Source: Youngiibacter multivorans
GTDB lineage: Bacteria > Bacillota > Clostridia > Clostridiales > Clostridiaceae
Direction of reading: 5' to 3'
NCBI RefSeq assembly: GCF_017873395.1
Contig: NZ_JAGGKC010000012.1
Location: 43,511-107,510, forward strand
DNA length: 64,000 bases
The notes under the pieces: model-generated
What the model was told of the DNA's origin: nothing
Database searches by the model: none
The model's input: the letters and a program-made list of their open reading frames with translations, nothing else
Translations under genes and position numbers: made by a program
In this document: positions 24,673 to 34,393 of the stretch, one piece after another
Position numbering within the stretch: the first letter of the stretch is position 1
Layout: the number at the start of each line of letters is the position of its first letter

Positions 24673-25833
24673 TTATCCAAGCTCAAGTATGTCATTTTGC
24701 ATATTCTGGAGCTCCTCGAAGCTTTCGCTCCTGAACAGGAACGCATAGTCACCAAGTGCTGGTGAGAAGATTCCTGCCACAGGTTCATGTATCAATATGG
24801 CCTCGCCGTATTTTTCCAGTATGTCATCAAGCACATACTTGTAGTACTTGCTCTTTCTTCTGCCAGCATAGCCTACGTAGTATTTCCTGTCCAGGTCAGC
24901 AGACAGCATCTTTCCTGATGCAAGCCTTGCATACTCCTTGTAGAGGTCTGCATCGTTAGCATAGTTGAACATGTCCATGGAGAGCCCTCCGGGCGGTCTT
25001 GTGTTGATTTCAAGGGCTACAAGCTTTCCGTCGTCAAGCCTGAAGAATTCGATGTGGAAAAACCTTTCCCTGAGCTCCAGCCCCTTGACTATCCTTGAAC
25101 CAATATCGACCAGGTCTTTTGCCGGCTCTCTAAGCGAGTAGTAGAAGGCATCCAGCTGGTCGTTGACCATATCCATGACTCCAATGTTGTAGATGAACGA
25201 GGAGTAGAAGACGATGTTGCCTTCACTGTCAACCAGACCGTCAAAGGTATGGATCTCGCCGTTGATGAACTCCTCAATGATGAATTCCCTGTTTGGCTTG
25301 TTAAGGAAAAACTTGATCAGGTCTTCCCGGTTGTTCAGTTTGTAGGTATGCTCAGCGCCTACGCCTATATCCGGCTTCACGCATACAGGATAGCCTGTCT
25401 CAGCTATGAAGGCTTCAGCCCCTTCAAGGGTTGCTATTACAGTACCTCGTATGAAGTTGGCACCTGCCTCCTGGAAGACGTTCTTCATGACTGACTTTCT
25501 CTTGACCCTTGGCATGTCTTTTGTCTTGAAGCCAGGAATATTGAAGTCGGTCCTCAGCCTCGCATCCTGCTGCAGCCAGTATTCATTGTGGGATTCCAGC
25601 CTGTCTATCTTTCCGTGTTTGAATGAGAGATATGCCACGCCTTTGAACATCTCTTCATAATTCTCCATGCTGCCTACCTTGTAGTACTCTGACAGGGTAT
25701 TCCTGAGCCTTGCTGACAGCATATCGTATGGCTCGCTTCCAAGCCCCAGGACATTTACCCCCTCTTCCTTGAGGGCTACTATGAAATTTTCGAAGTTTGA
25801 AGGGAAACTTGGGGATATGAATACGTAATTCAT
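24673..25833 (-). CDS. ATP-grasp domain carboxylate-amine ligase-like protein
   Basis: This 386-aa cytoplasmic protein has an ATP-grasp fold. The central part (about 115-300) has YPVCVKPDIGVGAEHTY (phosphate loop and Lys), IIEEFINGE and the metal-binding VALEINTRPPGG. Such proteins ligate a carboxylate to an amine using ATP; the substrate cannot be told here. It is a single gene with its own promoter and a terminator shared with the convergent gene. Confidence 0.82.
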   Translation of the reverse strand: MNYVFISPSFPSNFENFIVALKEEGVNVLGLGSEPYDMLSARLRNTLSEYYKVGSMENYEEMFKGVAYLSFKHGKIDRLESHNEYWLQQDARLRTDFNIPGFKTKDMPRVKRKSVMKNVFQEAGANFIRGTVIATLEGAEAFIAETGYPVCVKPDIGVGAEHTYKLNNREDLIKFFLNKPNREFIIEEFINGEIHTFDGLVDSEGNIVFYSSFIYNIGVMDMVNDQLDAFYYSLREPAKDLVDIGSRIVKGLELRERFFHIEFFRLDDGKLVALEINTRPPGGLSMDMFNYANDADLYKEYARLASGKMLSADLDRKYYVGYAGRRKSKYYKYVLDDILEKYGEAILIHEPVAGIFSPALGDYAFLFRSESFEELQNMQNDILELG

Positions 25834-25875
25834 CTTGCACCGCCTTTTTGTCGCATCATTTGTAATATTAAGATA

Positions 25876-25905
25876 ATTATAGCAAAAAAAATGACGATAT
25901 TTCCA
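25876..25905 (-). promoter_or_regulatory. Sigma-A-type promoter for the ATP-grasp gene
   Basis: On the minus strand TGGAAA (25900-25905), an 18-base spacer and a perfect TATAAT (25876-25881) lie about 40 bases before the start codon. Confidence 0.45.
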
Positions 25906-26014
25906 TATCTCAAGAAATGTCCTTATTGATTAGCTGTCCCTATATGCAACTGTATAATACTTCAGAGAAATCCACCCAAAAACCAGCGACATTACGCAGA
26001 TTCCAGCAAATTTC

Positions 26015-26057
26015 AAAATCCCGGAAACCGCCTGTTAAGAGCGTTTCCCGGGATTTT
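26015..26057. terminator. Terminator after the MacAB/DUF3810 operon
   Basis: AAAATCCCGG (26015-26024) pairs with CCGGGATTTT (26048-26057), with an AAAC/GTTT extension. Stem and flanks fit an intrinsic terminator for the minus-strand operon. Confidence 0.7.
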
Positions 26058-26099
26058 ATCCAGCTTTTGGTGTCAAAGACCTAACATGATAATTCTCTT

Positions 26100-27197
26100 T
26101 TAGAAATGTCCTTTCTGGTAATACTGCTGAAGCACCAAGTCGACCATCATACCATAGCTCCTGACACCATCCACCTGTCCGTTGCCCTTCAGGTAAGTGT
26201 CGTTAATCTTCTCAGATATCTCCTCGGTCTTTCCCTCATACTGTTTCCAGAACTCTCCGTACTCATCTATGTCACCAAGGATATCCTCAGACATAGATGA
26301 TATGAGCTTTCCGTAGAGATCAGAGTCAGCCCTTGCCAGTGCGTTCATTGAGCTTATGAGTGCAAGCATGACCCCGCTGTACCTGAAGTCAGAATCCGGA
26401 TGGCTCCTTGAAACCATGAATGCAGCAAAGTTCGCCTCATCCTCATAGGCTATTCCTCTCTGGTGTGCCATTTCATGGAGCACTGTTGCGGGCAGAAGCA
26501 GGTCATGGACTGCAATATTGACATTTGCTTCCCCTGTAAATGGCATGTAGATCCCTGTTATTCCGGTATACAGCATGGGTCCTGACAGTAGGATAGGCTT
26601 GGCATCGCCATAGTCCCCTCTAAGCTCCCCTATCCAAGCATCATCATAGCCTGAGGCAGCCCTTTCTATTACACTTTCAGCGTCACCGGTGATTATCATC
26701 CTGCCATTGCTGGCAACATCTACATCAAGCCTTTCAGCGCTTGCTATTTCTGCAAGCTTTACCGTAACATCATACAGCTCCTTCGCCGAATACTCAGTAT
26801 CTGAAAGTCCCGCCATCTCCCTTATCGATATCCTTGAGTAGTTCAGTCCCCAGAAGGAAACGAAAGCAGTATAGACTATGGCGAGAAAGACTGCAGTATT
26901 GAAAAGTCTCTTTGGCAGATTTCTGGTAAAGATGCCAATCAGCGTCATCAGCACAAGGTAAGTAAGAACAGCAATAAGTACGAAGAAAAGCACTTCTCCT
27001 ACAGAAATTGGAAGAAGACCGGTTATCCTGCTTAGTAAGCTTATGAAAGACTTGTTAATTGATGATGAGTAATATCTCTCGAGGAGGTCAGGCCTGTAGG
27101 CAGAAAATCTGGCGAGCAGCATGAAAATGAGAGCGGAAGCTATCGCTGCCGCTCCGAATGCCAAGCCCTTATTTCCGTTTTGGTCTGCATCCCTCAT
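26100..27197 (-). CDS. DUF3810 membrane zinc-protease-like protein
   Basis: This 365-aa protein has three membrane segments in the first 125 residues (about 13-30, 62-90 and 100-120). An extracytoplasmic metalloprotease-like domain follows with HEMAH at 241-245 and an EDEAN segment just after, which could supply the third zinc ligand. This matches DUF3810. It begins 9 bases after the permease gene, so it is the fourth gene of the efflux operon. A role in envelope maintenance is inferred. Confidence 0.83.
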   Translation of the reverse strand: MRDADQNGNKGLAFGAAAIASALIFMLLARFSAYRPDLLERYYSSSINKSFISLLSRITGLLPISVGEVLFFVLIAVLTYLVLMTLIGIFTRNLPKRLFNTAVFLAIVYTAFVSFWGLNYSRISIREMAGLSDTEYSAKELYDVTVKLAEIASAERLDVDVASNGRMIITGDAESVIERAASGYDDAWIGELRGDYGDAKPILLSGPMLYTGITGIYMPFTGEANVNIAVHDLLLPATVLHEMAHQRGIAYEDEANFAAFMVSRSHPDSDFRYSGVMLALISSMNALARADSDLYGKLISSMSEDILGDIDEYGEFWKQYEGKTEEISEKINDTYLKGNGQVDGVRSYGMMVDLVLQQYYQKGHF

Positions 27198-27206
27198 ATC
27201 TTACTC

Positions 27207-28424
27207 CTACTCGTATCTGAGTGCGTCTATCGGGTCCATTAGAGCTGCCTTCCTTGCGGGATATATCCCGAAGAATATGCCTATGGCCGATGAAAACAGT
27301 ATTACTCCGATGATCTGTCCGACTGAAAGCACGGGTGTTACTCCTATCTGGTCTCCGCCGATGAGTGCCCCTGAAATCCCCACGACCATTCCCATGATGC
27401 CTCCAATGAGGGCGAGTATCACGGATTCTGTCAGGAACTGCACCAATATGTTTGTTGTCGTCGCGCCTATTGCCTTCCTGATTCCTATCTCCCTGGTCCT
27501 CTCAGTCACTGACACCAGCATTATGTTCATGACACCTATGCCTCCTACAAGTAGGGATATGGCTGCCACGGCACTGATGAATGAGGTGAAGAGGCCTATG
27601 ATGTTGTCTACCTGGTCGAGTGTTCTCAGGAATGAGTTAGCCTGGTAAATGTCCCTGTCCTGTGCATTCTTCCTGGCATTAAGTATGCTTACCACTTCCC
27701 TGGCAACCTCTTCGGTGTTTTCCTTTGCTGTGCTTGAGACGTAGAACGAATTGATTATCCCGTCGCCTACGCCCATGTTTGTAAGCAGCCCGTACGGTAC
27801 GAACGCAAAGGCTGGTATGTTGTCACCGAAGTTTGAAGATCCGGCTAAAGGGTTAACGCTTTCGGTAACTCCAACAACTGTGACGCTCTTCTTTGCCGAG
27901 CCTGCTCCAAGCACTATGTGCTCTCCTACTATGTCAGATACCCTGCCAAAAAGGTTAATTGCGCCATTTTCGTCTATAACGACAACAGCCCTTGAGTCCT
28001 CGTACTCACCTTCTGTGAAGAACCTTCCCTCCGTGAACTTCAGGTCCTGTATCCTGCCAAGGTCCTGGCTTCCAGCTGAGATAACCGTGGTCTTGGTGGT
28101 TGTCCCCAGGCTGATGCTTCCTCTTCTTTGCTCGGTCGGGGTAGCATATTTTATGTTTGCTACCCTCTCCTTGACATACTCGATGTCAGCAAGTGTGAAG
28201 TAGTCAGAGGAGGTAACATCCTCTCCTGATACCCTTACATCTATGGTGGTGGACCCTATGCTTTCAAATGTGCTTATTATGTACTGCCTGCCGCCTTCTC
28301 CAAGCGACAGTATTGCAATTACAGAGGCAATACCGATTATTATTCCAAGCATGGTAAGGAAAGACCTCATCTTGTTGGAGATTATGCTGTATACGGCTAT
28401 CTTGAAGCTTTCTCCTAATCTCAT
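27207..28424 (-). CDS. MacB-type ABC transporter permease
   Basis: This 405-aa FtsX/MacB-fold permease has an N-terminal TM (about 17-40), an extracytoplasmic MacB periplasmic core-like domain (about 45-240) and three C-terminal TMs. The family motif is GGIGVMNIMLVSVTERTREIG. Together with the ATPase and the MacA-like adaptor encoded upstream it forms a mechanotransmission-type exporter or envelope-stress complex. Substrate unknown. Confidence 0.92.
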   Translation of the reverse strand: MRLGESFKIAVYSIISNKMRSFLTMLGIIIGIASVIAILSLGEGGRQYIISTFESIGSTTIDVRVSGEDVTSSDYFTLADIEYVKERVANIKYATPTEQRRGSISLGTTTKTTVISAGSQDLGRIQDLKFTEGRFFTEGEYEDSRAVVVIDENGAINLFGRVSDIVGEHIVLGAGSAKKSVTVVGVTESVNPLAGSSNFGDNIPAFAFVPYGLLTNMGVGDGIINSFYVSSTAKENTEEVAREVVSILNARKNAQDRDIYQANSFLRTLDQVDNIIGLFTSFISAVAAISLLVGGIGVMNIMLVSVTERTREIGIRKAIGATTTNILVQFLTESVILALIGGIMGMVVGISGALIGGDQIGVTPVLSVGQIIGVILFSSAIGIFFGIYPARKAALMDPIDALRYE

Positions 28425-28433
28425 ATGTCCTCC

Positions 28434-29162
28434 TTACGGTGCCGTAGGATATTCCTCTGGTGGAATGTCCTTCAGAACCCTTCTGTTCTTGACTTCGTTA
28501 TCCTCTACCACTTTACCGTCCTTGAATTTTACAATTCTCTTCAGGTACTTTATGTTCTCCGGCTCATGGGTGACCATGATAATGGTTGCTCCTTCATCGT
28601 TCAGGTCCTGGAATATCCTCAGTACATCAAGTGAGGATTTCGTATCGAGGTTTCCTGTTGGCTCATCAGCCATGATTACGGCCGGCTCTATTGCTATAGC
28701 CCTTGCTATTGCAACCCTCTGCTTCTGGCCTCCGGAAATTTCGTTTGGCTTATGCATGGACCATTCGAGGAGACCTACCTTGGCTAATGCCTTCTTGGTC
28801 CTCTCAGCCCTCTCATGACGTCCCATGCCAGCATAAATCATAGGAAGTTCAACATTCTCATACACTGTGAGTCTCGGCAGGAGATTGAAGGACTGGAACA
28901 CGAAGCCTATCTTCCTGTTCCTTATGGCAGCTCTTTCATTGTCAGTAAGCTTGGCTACCTCTTTGCCGTCAAGAATGTAAGAGCCTGATGTCATGGTATC
29001 CAGGCAACCCAGGATATTCATCATTGTGGATTTACCAGAGCCTGAAGGTCCGAGTATTCCTGTAAACTCGCCTTCCTCTATCTTAAGGTTGACCCCGTCA
29101 AGAGCCTTGAAGCTTATGGCTCCGGTCTCGTATATCTTGACTACATCCCTGATTTCTATCAC
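28434..29162 (-). CDS. MacB/LolD-type ABC transporter ATPase
   Basis: This 242-aa ATPase has Walker A GPSGSGKSTMM (about 39-49), signature ISGGQKQRVAIARA (about 142) and Walker B VIMADEPTGNLD. Its start overlaps the end of the adaptor gene by 4 bases, and the permease follows after 9 bases. The C-terminal tail after the H-loop (VTHEPEN) is longer than in minimal LolD proteins. Confidence 0.94.
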   Translation of the reverse strand: MIEIRDVVKIYETGAISFKALDGVNLKIEEGEFTGILGPSGSGKSTMMNILGCLDTMTSGSYILDGKEVAKLTDNERAAIRNRKIGFVFQSFNLLPRLTVYENVELPMIYAGMGRHERAERTKKALAKVGLLEWSMHKPNEISGGQKQRVAIARAIAIEPAVIMADEPTGNLDTKSSLDVLRIFQDLNDEGATIIMVTHEPENIKYLKRIVKFKDGKVVEDNEVKNRRVLKDIPPEEYPTAP

Positions 29163-30526
29163 TTTACATTTACCGCCTCTCCGCTTGCAAGCCCTTCGGG
29201 AGGATTCAGAACTACCATCGCCCCTGCTTCAAGACCTGACAGGACCTCGACAGCGGAGACAGATGACAGGCCTGCTTCAAACTCCCTTTCGGTTGCAATG
29301 CCGTTCTCTACGGTGAATACTGTAGTGATTCCGCCCTTCTTGAATATGACGGCTTCAACCGGAACTGAAACCACATCAGTCCTTTCATCAAGGGTAATTT
29401 CTACGTCAGCCGAAAAATCAATTATCATACCTTGCGGTGAATCAACCTTTACCTTCGCACCCAGGGTAGGCTCACCTGAGGACACGCTGACGCCTGTCAG
29501 CGGGGACTGAGTTGATGTTGCAGCTGGATTAAGGTATGAGAGGGAGCCTGAATACTCCTTGCCGCCATAGGTTATCTTTGCAGGCATTCCAGGCGATACC
29601 TTTAGGGCATCATTCTGTACCAGCTCCACTGCTACATATACAGTCCTGTCATCCTTCACTGTGACTGCAGCCGTCTGTACTGTGGCATAGCTGCCTTCAA
29701 CGGCTCCAACGTATGTGATTATCCCTGGGAATTCCGCGGTAAGTACACCCTTGGCAGAAACAAGCCTGTTTCTCGCGGTTGTAAGTGCCAGGTCAGCTGC
29801 CCTTATGGAGTTGTCCAGGAGCTTAACCTGTGAATCTGATACTGCAGGCACCTGTGCAAGTGCCTGTGAAAGCGATGATATGACAGTCGACAGCTCGTTC
29901 TGCTTTATGATCTCCTGGATTATTATCTTGAAGTTCTCACTGTTGAGTAGCTTCACGTCTTCTTCGCTCAGGGCAGGATCAGTTACTGCAGGCACTGTAT
30001 CAGCAGGCACGCCTGTAGTCTTAATCTCTTCAATTATGGTGTCCACAAGCTCGGTGTTGACCAGATTCTTCTTTGCTTCCTCAACAGCTCTCTCAGAGGC
30101 TGCAAGTGCAGCTTTGGCTGCTGACAGCTGAGATTCCATTGTGCTCTTCGTCTTCCTTGCGGTTGCCGTGGCATCCGCTGCGCTGGCCCTCTGGAGTGAC
30201 GCACTTGATTTCTGGATTTCCGCCTGCTTCACTGCAGTCTCAAGGTCAGTGGTATCAAATGCCACAAGCGGCGTTCCGGCTTCAACCCTGTCACCCACCT
30301 TGACATACACTTCCTTGACAAGGAGGTTGCTTCCAAAATAGGACTTGGAGTTTTCTGAGGTTATCTTTCCTGAAGACAGAAGAGTTGCAGTGATGTCACC
30401 TTTTTCAATCTCCCTGGTCCTGACCTCAGCAGGCACCACCCTGTTTGAATTGTATACCGCATATCCTGTTATCCCTGTGACTGCAAGGGCTATTATGCTG
30501 AGCACAGCAATGCTTCTCTTTCTCAT
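29159..30526 (-). CDS. MacA/HlyD-type efflux adaptor protein
   Basis: This 455-aa membrane-fusion protein has an N-terminal TM or signal anchor (about 7-25), a biotinyl-lipoyl-like half-motif (VGDRVEAGTPLVAFD), a long alpha-hairpin rich in Ala/Lys/Glu (about 85-250) and beta-barrel domains at the C-terminus. It is the first gene of the operon adaptor-ATPase-permease-DUF3810. In a Gram-positive cell it would link the permease to the envelope rather than an outer membrane. Confidence 0.9.
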   Translation of the reverse strand: MRKRSIAVLSIIALAVTGITGYAVYNSNRVVPAEVRTREIEKGDITATLLSSGKITSENSKSYFGSNLLVKEVYVKVGDRVEAGTPLVAFDTTDLETAVKQAEIQKSSASLQRASAADATATARKTKSTMESQLSAAKAALAASERAVEEAKKNLVNTELVDTIIEEIKTTGVPADTVPAVTDPALSEEDVKLLNSENFKIIIQEIIKQNELSTVISSLSQALAQVPAVSDSQVKLLDNSIRAADLALTTARNRLVSAKGVLTAEFPGIITYVGAVEGSYATVQTAAVTVKDDRTVYVAVELVQNDALKVSPGMPAKITYGGKEYSGSLSYLNPAATSTQSPLTGVSVSSGEPTLGAKVKVDSPQGMIIDFSADVEITLDERTDVVSVPVEAVIFKKGGITTVFTVENGIATEREFEAGLSSVSAVEVLSGLEAGAMVVLNPPEGLASGEAVNVK

Positions 30527-30601
30527 ATTTACATCTCCAATGCTTAAACTTTTTAAAATTCAATCCTATGCTAAATGTACTGCCAGAGATATAAAAAATG
30601 C

Positions 30602-30805
30602 TTAAGAATCGACTTTTAGCGACAATCCTTTCTCTTCCATAGCTGCCTTCAGGATCCCCATAGCCTTCTTCCCTATTCCGTGAAGCCTCAGGAGTTCCTT
30701 TTCAGAAATCCCCTGAAGGTCCTCAAGTGACCTTAAGCTTTCCCCTTCAAGTGCCCTCCCTGCAGGCCTTCCGATACCATCCGGGAAACCAGTCTTCTTT
30801 TCCAT
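30602..30805 (-). CDS. Small helix-hairpin-helix protein
   Basis: This 67-aa protein carries a helix-hairpin-helix of the RNA-polymerase-alpha-CTD type, with the GISEKELLRLHGIGKKAMGIL region holding two turns of GxG. Such small proteins occur widely in Bacillota and are annotated as DNA-binding; function is unknown. It is 75 bases upstream of the efflux operon on the same strand and is divergent from the ABC-F gene. Confidence 0.75.
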   Translation of the reverse strand: MEKKTGFPDGIGRPAGRALEGESLRSLEDLQGISEKELLRLHGIGKKAMGILKAAMEEKGLSLKVDS

Positions 30806-30894
30806 AGTTTAGATCTCCTTTACACCAAATGTTTGCCCCTTTCTTCACTCTCTAGTATAATTGTTTTTGGTGGAAACCGGGGAGGTGGAGTGAA

Positions 30895-32817
30895 ATGATT
30901 GCTCTGTCATGCAAGGACATAAGACTAAGCTACGGAATAGACGTCATACTTGATGGAGTGACGTTCAACATAAATGAGGGCGACAAGGTAGCTCTGATAG
31001 GCGCAAACGGCGCTGGCAAGACTACCCTCTTCAGGATACTTACAGGCACGCTCCAGGAATTTACCGGAGATTTCTTCATAGATAAAGCAAAGACCCTCGG
31101 GTACTTATCCCAGGACCTTTCCCTGGATATGGGAAGCAATGTGTATAACGAGGTGCTTTCTGTCTTTTCTTCACTCACAACCATGGAGGAGAGGATGGTG
31201 ACCCTTGAGTCCGAGATGGCAAAGCCATATGATGCATCAAACGAAGAATGGCATTCCAAAGTCATAACAGACTACACCAGGCTTCAGGAAATGTACGACA
31301 TACATGGCGGCTACACCTACAAGGGTGAGATCAACAGGGTCCTAACGGGACTTGGCTTCGCCCCTGAAGACTATTCGAAGGACATATCCATACTCTCAGG
31401 AGGACAGAAGACAAGGGTAGCCCTTGGAAAGCTTCTGCTTTCATCCCCTGACATACTGCTGCTCGACGAGCCTACGAACCATCTTGACCTGCAGGCCATA
31501 GAATGGCTTGAGGAATACCTTGCAGGCTACAAGGGAACAATCCTGATCATATCCCATGACAGGTTCTTCCTGGATAAGATAACGACCCATACGTTCGATA
31601 TGATCGGCGGGAAGGTGTACACATATAACGCACCCTATACCAAGTATCTGGAGCTTAAGAAGAAAAACTTCGAAGTTCAGATGAAGGCATACAACCAGCA
31701 GCAGGAAGAGATCAAAAGGCAGGAGGAGATCATCGAAAGATACCGCTCCTTCAACCGTGAAAAGAGCATCAAGGCAGCTGAATCAAGACAGAAACAGCTG
31801 GACAAGCTTGAAAGGATAGATGCACCGCCATCCGATGACAGGTCTGCAAAGATCTCACTTACCGCTGAAATAGAAAGCGGAAACGATGTGCTGATTGCCA
31901 AAGAGCTATCCAAGGCATACGGTGACCGGGTACTTTTCCATGACGTTGACCTGTTCATAAGGAAACGTGAACGTATCGCCCTGATTGGAGAAAACGGCCG
32001 CGGCAAGACTACCCTCTTCCGTATGATACTTGACAGGGTAAATCCGGACACAGGATACCTGGTACTTGGAAAGAACGTTACCTTAGGCTACTACGACCAG
32101 GAGCAGTCAGACCTCTCTGATGAGAAGACAGTCCTCGACGAGGTCTGGGACGATTTCCCGGAGCTGTCAACAAGGGAAGCGAGGACATACCTCGGCTCAT
32201 ACCTGTTCAGGGGAGACGAGGTGTTCAAGACCATATCGAACCTGTCAGGCGGCGAGAAGTGCAGGATAAACCTCCTGAAGCTTATGCTGAGAAGGTCCAA
32301 CTTCCTTCTCCTGGACGAGCCTACCAACCATCTCGACATACCGTCAAGAGAAGCCCTTGAGGATTCACTCCTTGACTATGACGGAACCATGTTCGTCATT
32401 AGCCATGACAGATACTTCCTCAACAAGGTGGCTGACCAGATATATGAGCTTACCGAAGGCGGCATAGTCAAGTATCTGGGGAACTATTCCTACTATGTCG
32501 AGAAGAAGGATAATCCCGAAAGGTTCGCTGGAATCCCCATTGAGGAAAGACCATCAAAGACTCGGATAGTCGAGGAAAAGAAGAGGAAACGCGAGAAGGA
32601 AAAGGAAGAAAAGGACCGAAAGCTGAGGATCAAGGACCTGGAGACAAGGATAGAAAGCCTTGAAGACAGGAAGGCAACCCTTGCAGACGACCTGTGCAGG
32701 GAAGAGGTCTACTCAGACCCAATGAAGACCCACTCGATCAGCCAGGAGCTCAAGGACCTGGAAATCACCCTCCAGTCCCTGTATGAGGAGTGGGAGGAGT
32801 CACTGGAAGACAACTGA
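30895..32817 (+). CDS. ABC-F family ATPase
   Basis: This 640-aa protein has two ABC domains and no TM segments, so it is a ribosome-associated ABC-F protein. Domain 1 has GANGAGKTTL (about 36-45) and ILSGGQKTRVAL; domain 2 has GENGRGKTTL and NLSGGEKCRINLL. Both have LLLDEPTNHLD. A charged, lysine/arginine-rich linker (about 255-310) and a coiled-coil C-terminus (about 560-635) resemble B. subtilis YdiF. Likely housekeeping translation factor; antibiotic resistance is possible but not indicated by context. Confidence 0.92.
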   Translation: MIALSCKDIRLSYGIDVILDGVTFNINEGDKVALIGANGAGKTTLFRILTGTLQEFTGDFFIDKAKTLGYLSQDLSLDMGSNVYNEVLSVFSSLTTMEERMVTLESEMAKPYDASNEEWHSKVITDYTRLQEMYDIHGGYTYKGEINRVLTGLGFAPEDYSKDISILSGGQKTRVALGKLLLSSPDILLLDEPTNHLDLQAIEWLEEYLAGYKGTILIISHDRFFLDKITTHTFDMIGGKVYTYNAPYTKYLELKKKNFEVQMKAYNQQQEEIKRQEEIIERYRSFNREKSIKAAESRQKQLDKLERIDAPPSDDRSAKISLTAEIESGNDVLIAKELSKAYGDRVLFHDVDLFIRKRERIALIGENGRGKTTLFRMILDRVNPDTGYLVLGKNVTLGYYDQEQSDLSDEKTVLDEVWDDFPELSTREARTYLGSYLFRGDEVFKTISNLSGGEKCRINLLKLMLRRSNFLLLDEPTNHLDIPSREALEDSLLDYDGTMFVISHDRYFLNKVADQIYELTEGGIVKYLGNYSYYVEKKDNPERFAGIPIEERPSKTRIVEEKKRKREKEKEEKDRKLRIKDLETRIESLEDRKATLADDLCREEVYSDPMKTHSISQELKDLEITLQSLYEEWEESLEDN

Positions 32818-32833
32818 ATACAAATTCAAGCAT

Positions 32834-32866
32834 GAGCCATCGGATTCAGTCCGGTGGCTCTTTTTT
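32834..32866 (+). terminator. Intrinsic terminator after the ABC-F gene
   Basis: GAGCCA-T-CGGA pairs with TCCG-G-TGGCTC around TTCAG and is followed by TTTTTT. Confidence 0.9.
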
Positions 32867-32952
32867 CGGATCCACGTCCTTATCAGTCAGATTGCTGCTT
32901 GTTTATTTCTGACCTGTTCAAAGATTCTATCATTTTCCGATCATTTCCAACT

Positions 32953-32967
32953 TGAGAATAATTATCA
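32953..32967. promoter_or_regulatory. Fur/PerR-type box upstream of the flavodiiron gene
   Basis: TGAGAATAATTATCA matches the 7-1-7 consensus TGATAATNATTATCA at 14 of 15 positions. Flavodiiron genes are PerR/Fur-family targets in clostridia, so a metal- or peroxide-sensing repressor is likely. Confidence 0.6.
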
Positions 32968-32982
32968 TTTATTTTTGAAATT

Positions 32983-32994
32983 TGACGTACGTCA
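32983..32994. repeat. Perfect 12-bp palindrome TGACGTACGTCA
   Basis: This 12-bp palindrome lies 16 bp downstream of the Fur-like box and about 60 bp before the flavodiiron start. It could be a second operator; no specific regulator is recognised. Confidence 0.4.
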
Positions 32995-33056
32995 TAAAAA
33001 TAGAGATGAATCAGGTATAGACTTTAGCCATGGAAAGAAATGAAAGGATGATGAAA

Positions 33057-34274
33057 ATGAGAGAGATAAGGGACGGAATATTCTGGACAGGCAAGGTTGA
33101 TGACAGGAAGGTGCCCTTCCACAGGCTGATACTTGAAAAAGGAACAAGCTACAACAGCTACCTCATAAAGGATGAGAAGAATGTTCTGATAGACACTGTA
33201 GACTTCATGTTCGGCAAGGAATTCACCGACAGGCTCGGAAGCGAATTCGACCTAATGAAGCTTGACTATATAGTCATAAACCATACGGAGCCTGACCATT
33301 CAGGAGCGTTGGGGTCGGTTGCCAGAAAGGCAAAAAATGCAACAATCCTATGCACGGAGATCGCGATACCTGAGCTCATGGAGATGTACAAGCTTGGTAT
33401 CGAAAGATTCAGGGCAGTAAAGGATAACGAGACTCTTTCAATCGGTAGAAGGACCCTGAGGTTCCTCCACACTCCTTACCTCCACACTGAAGAGACAATG
33501 GTAACATACCTTGAGGAGGAAGGGATACTCTTCACCTGCGATATATTCTCCACTCACGTTGCAGATACAAGGCTTCTTGCAAGTGAGCTTGAAGCTGGCG
33601 AAAGCTTTGACCCTGACTTCATAGGCTACTACTCTCTGATCATGGATCCACACAGAAGATACGTGAAGCCACTGCTCGACAAGATAGAAGGCCTTGAAAT
33701 ATCTATGATTGCGACCTCACACGGTTATATTCTGGACAAGGAAGTAGACAGATATATCGGCATCTACAGGAAAAGCTCCGAGAAGGTAAAGGATGTAAGG
33801 ACAGTGATACTCTATAACTCAATGGGCGGCAATACAAAGAGGCTTGCAAAGCTCCTTGGGGAAGAGCTTGAGAAGACAGGTATAAGCACAGAGGTAATTG
33901 ATGCCAATGTAAGGCCAAGGGAAGAGATCCTTGCCAAGGTAATTGATGCAGACGGAATACTTGTCGGAGCCTCCACAAAGTATGCTGACATATCAGGAAA
34001 CCTTGAGGGCATACTGGCGGAGCTCAAGGATATGGACCTTCAGGGCAAGGTCGCAGGCGCTTTCGGATCCTACGGATGGTCAGGTGAAGCAGCGCATGTG
34101 GTCCAGGATTATCTTAAGGAAGCTGGAATGAAGGTGCTCACCACAGAGGAAGCTGTCAGGACAACAGGAATGGATGATGTCTCATTCCCGCTGAGGGTCA
34201 GGTTCAGGCCAGAGGACAGCATGGATGCTGTAAGGGCCGCAGCAGCCTATTTTGCAGACAAGGTAAGATACTAG
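33057..34274 (+). CDS. Flavodiiron protein (oxygen/NO reductase)
   Basis: This cytoplasmic FDP (405 aa) reduces O2 to water or NO to N2O in anaerobes. The beta-lactamase-like di-iron domain has HTEPDH (76-81), His143, Asp162 and His222. The C-terminal flavodoxin domain begins near 247 with the FMN loop YNSMGGNTKR. The start is taken as ATG 33057 because AAAGGA lies 8 bases upstream; three in-frame ATGs at 33030, 33048 and 33051 are worse placed. Monocistronic, with a Fur/PerR-like box and palindrome upstream. Confidence 0.92.
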   Translation: MREIRDGIFWTGKVDDRKVPFHRLILEKGTSYNSYLIKDEKNVLIDTVDFMFGKEFTDRLGSEFDLMKLDYIVINHTEPDHSGALGSVARKAKNATILCTEIAIPELMEMYKLGIERFRAVKDNETLSIGRRTLRFLHTPYLHTEETMVTYLEEEGILFTCDIFSTHVADTRLLASELEAGESFDPDFIGYYSLIMDPHRRYVKPLLDKIEGLEISMIATSHGYILDKEVDRYIGIYRKSSEKVKDVRTVILYNSMGGNTKRLAKLLGEELEKTGISTEVIDANVRPREEILAKVIDADGILVGASTKYADISGNLEGILAELKDMDLQGKVAGAFGSYGWSGEAAHVVQDYLKEAGMKVLTTEEAVRTTGMDDVSFPLRVRFRPEDSMDAVRAAAAYFADKVRY

Positions 34275-34393
34275 AAAGAAAATACCTGCCATTTTTGCAG
34301 ATCGATATGCTGAGCATGAACTCATCAGGCACATTTTCCCGGAGGATTCAGGATAAAGAACAACTTAACGAATACAATAATTGCTAAAAGTCG

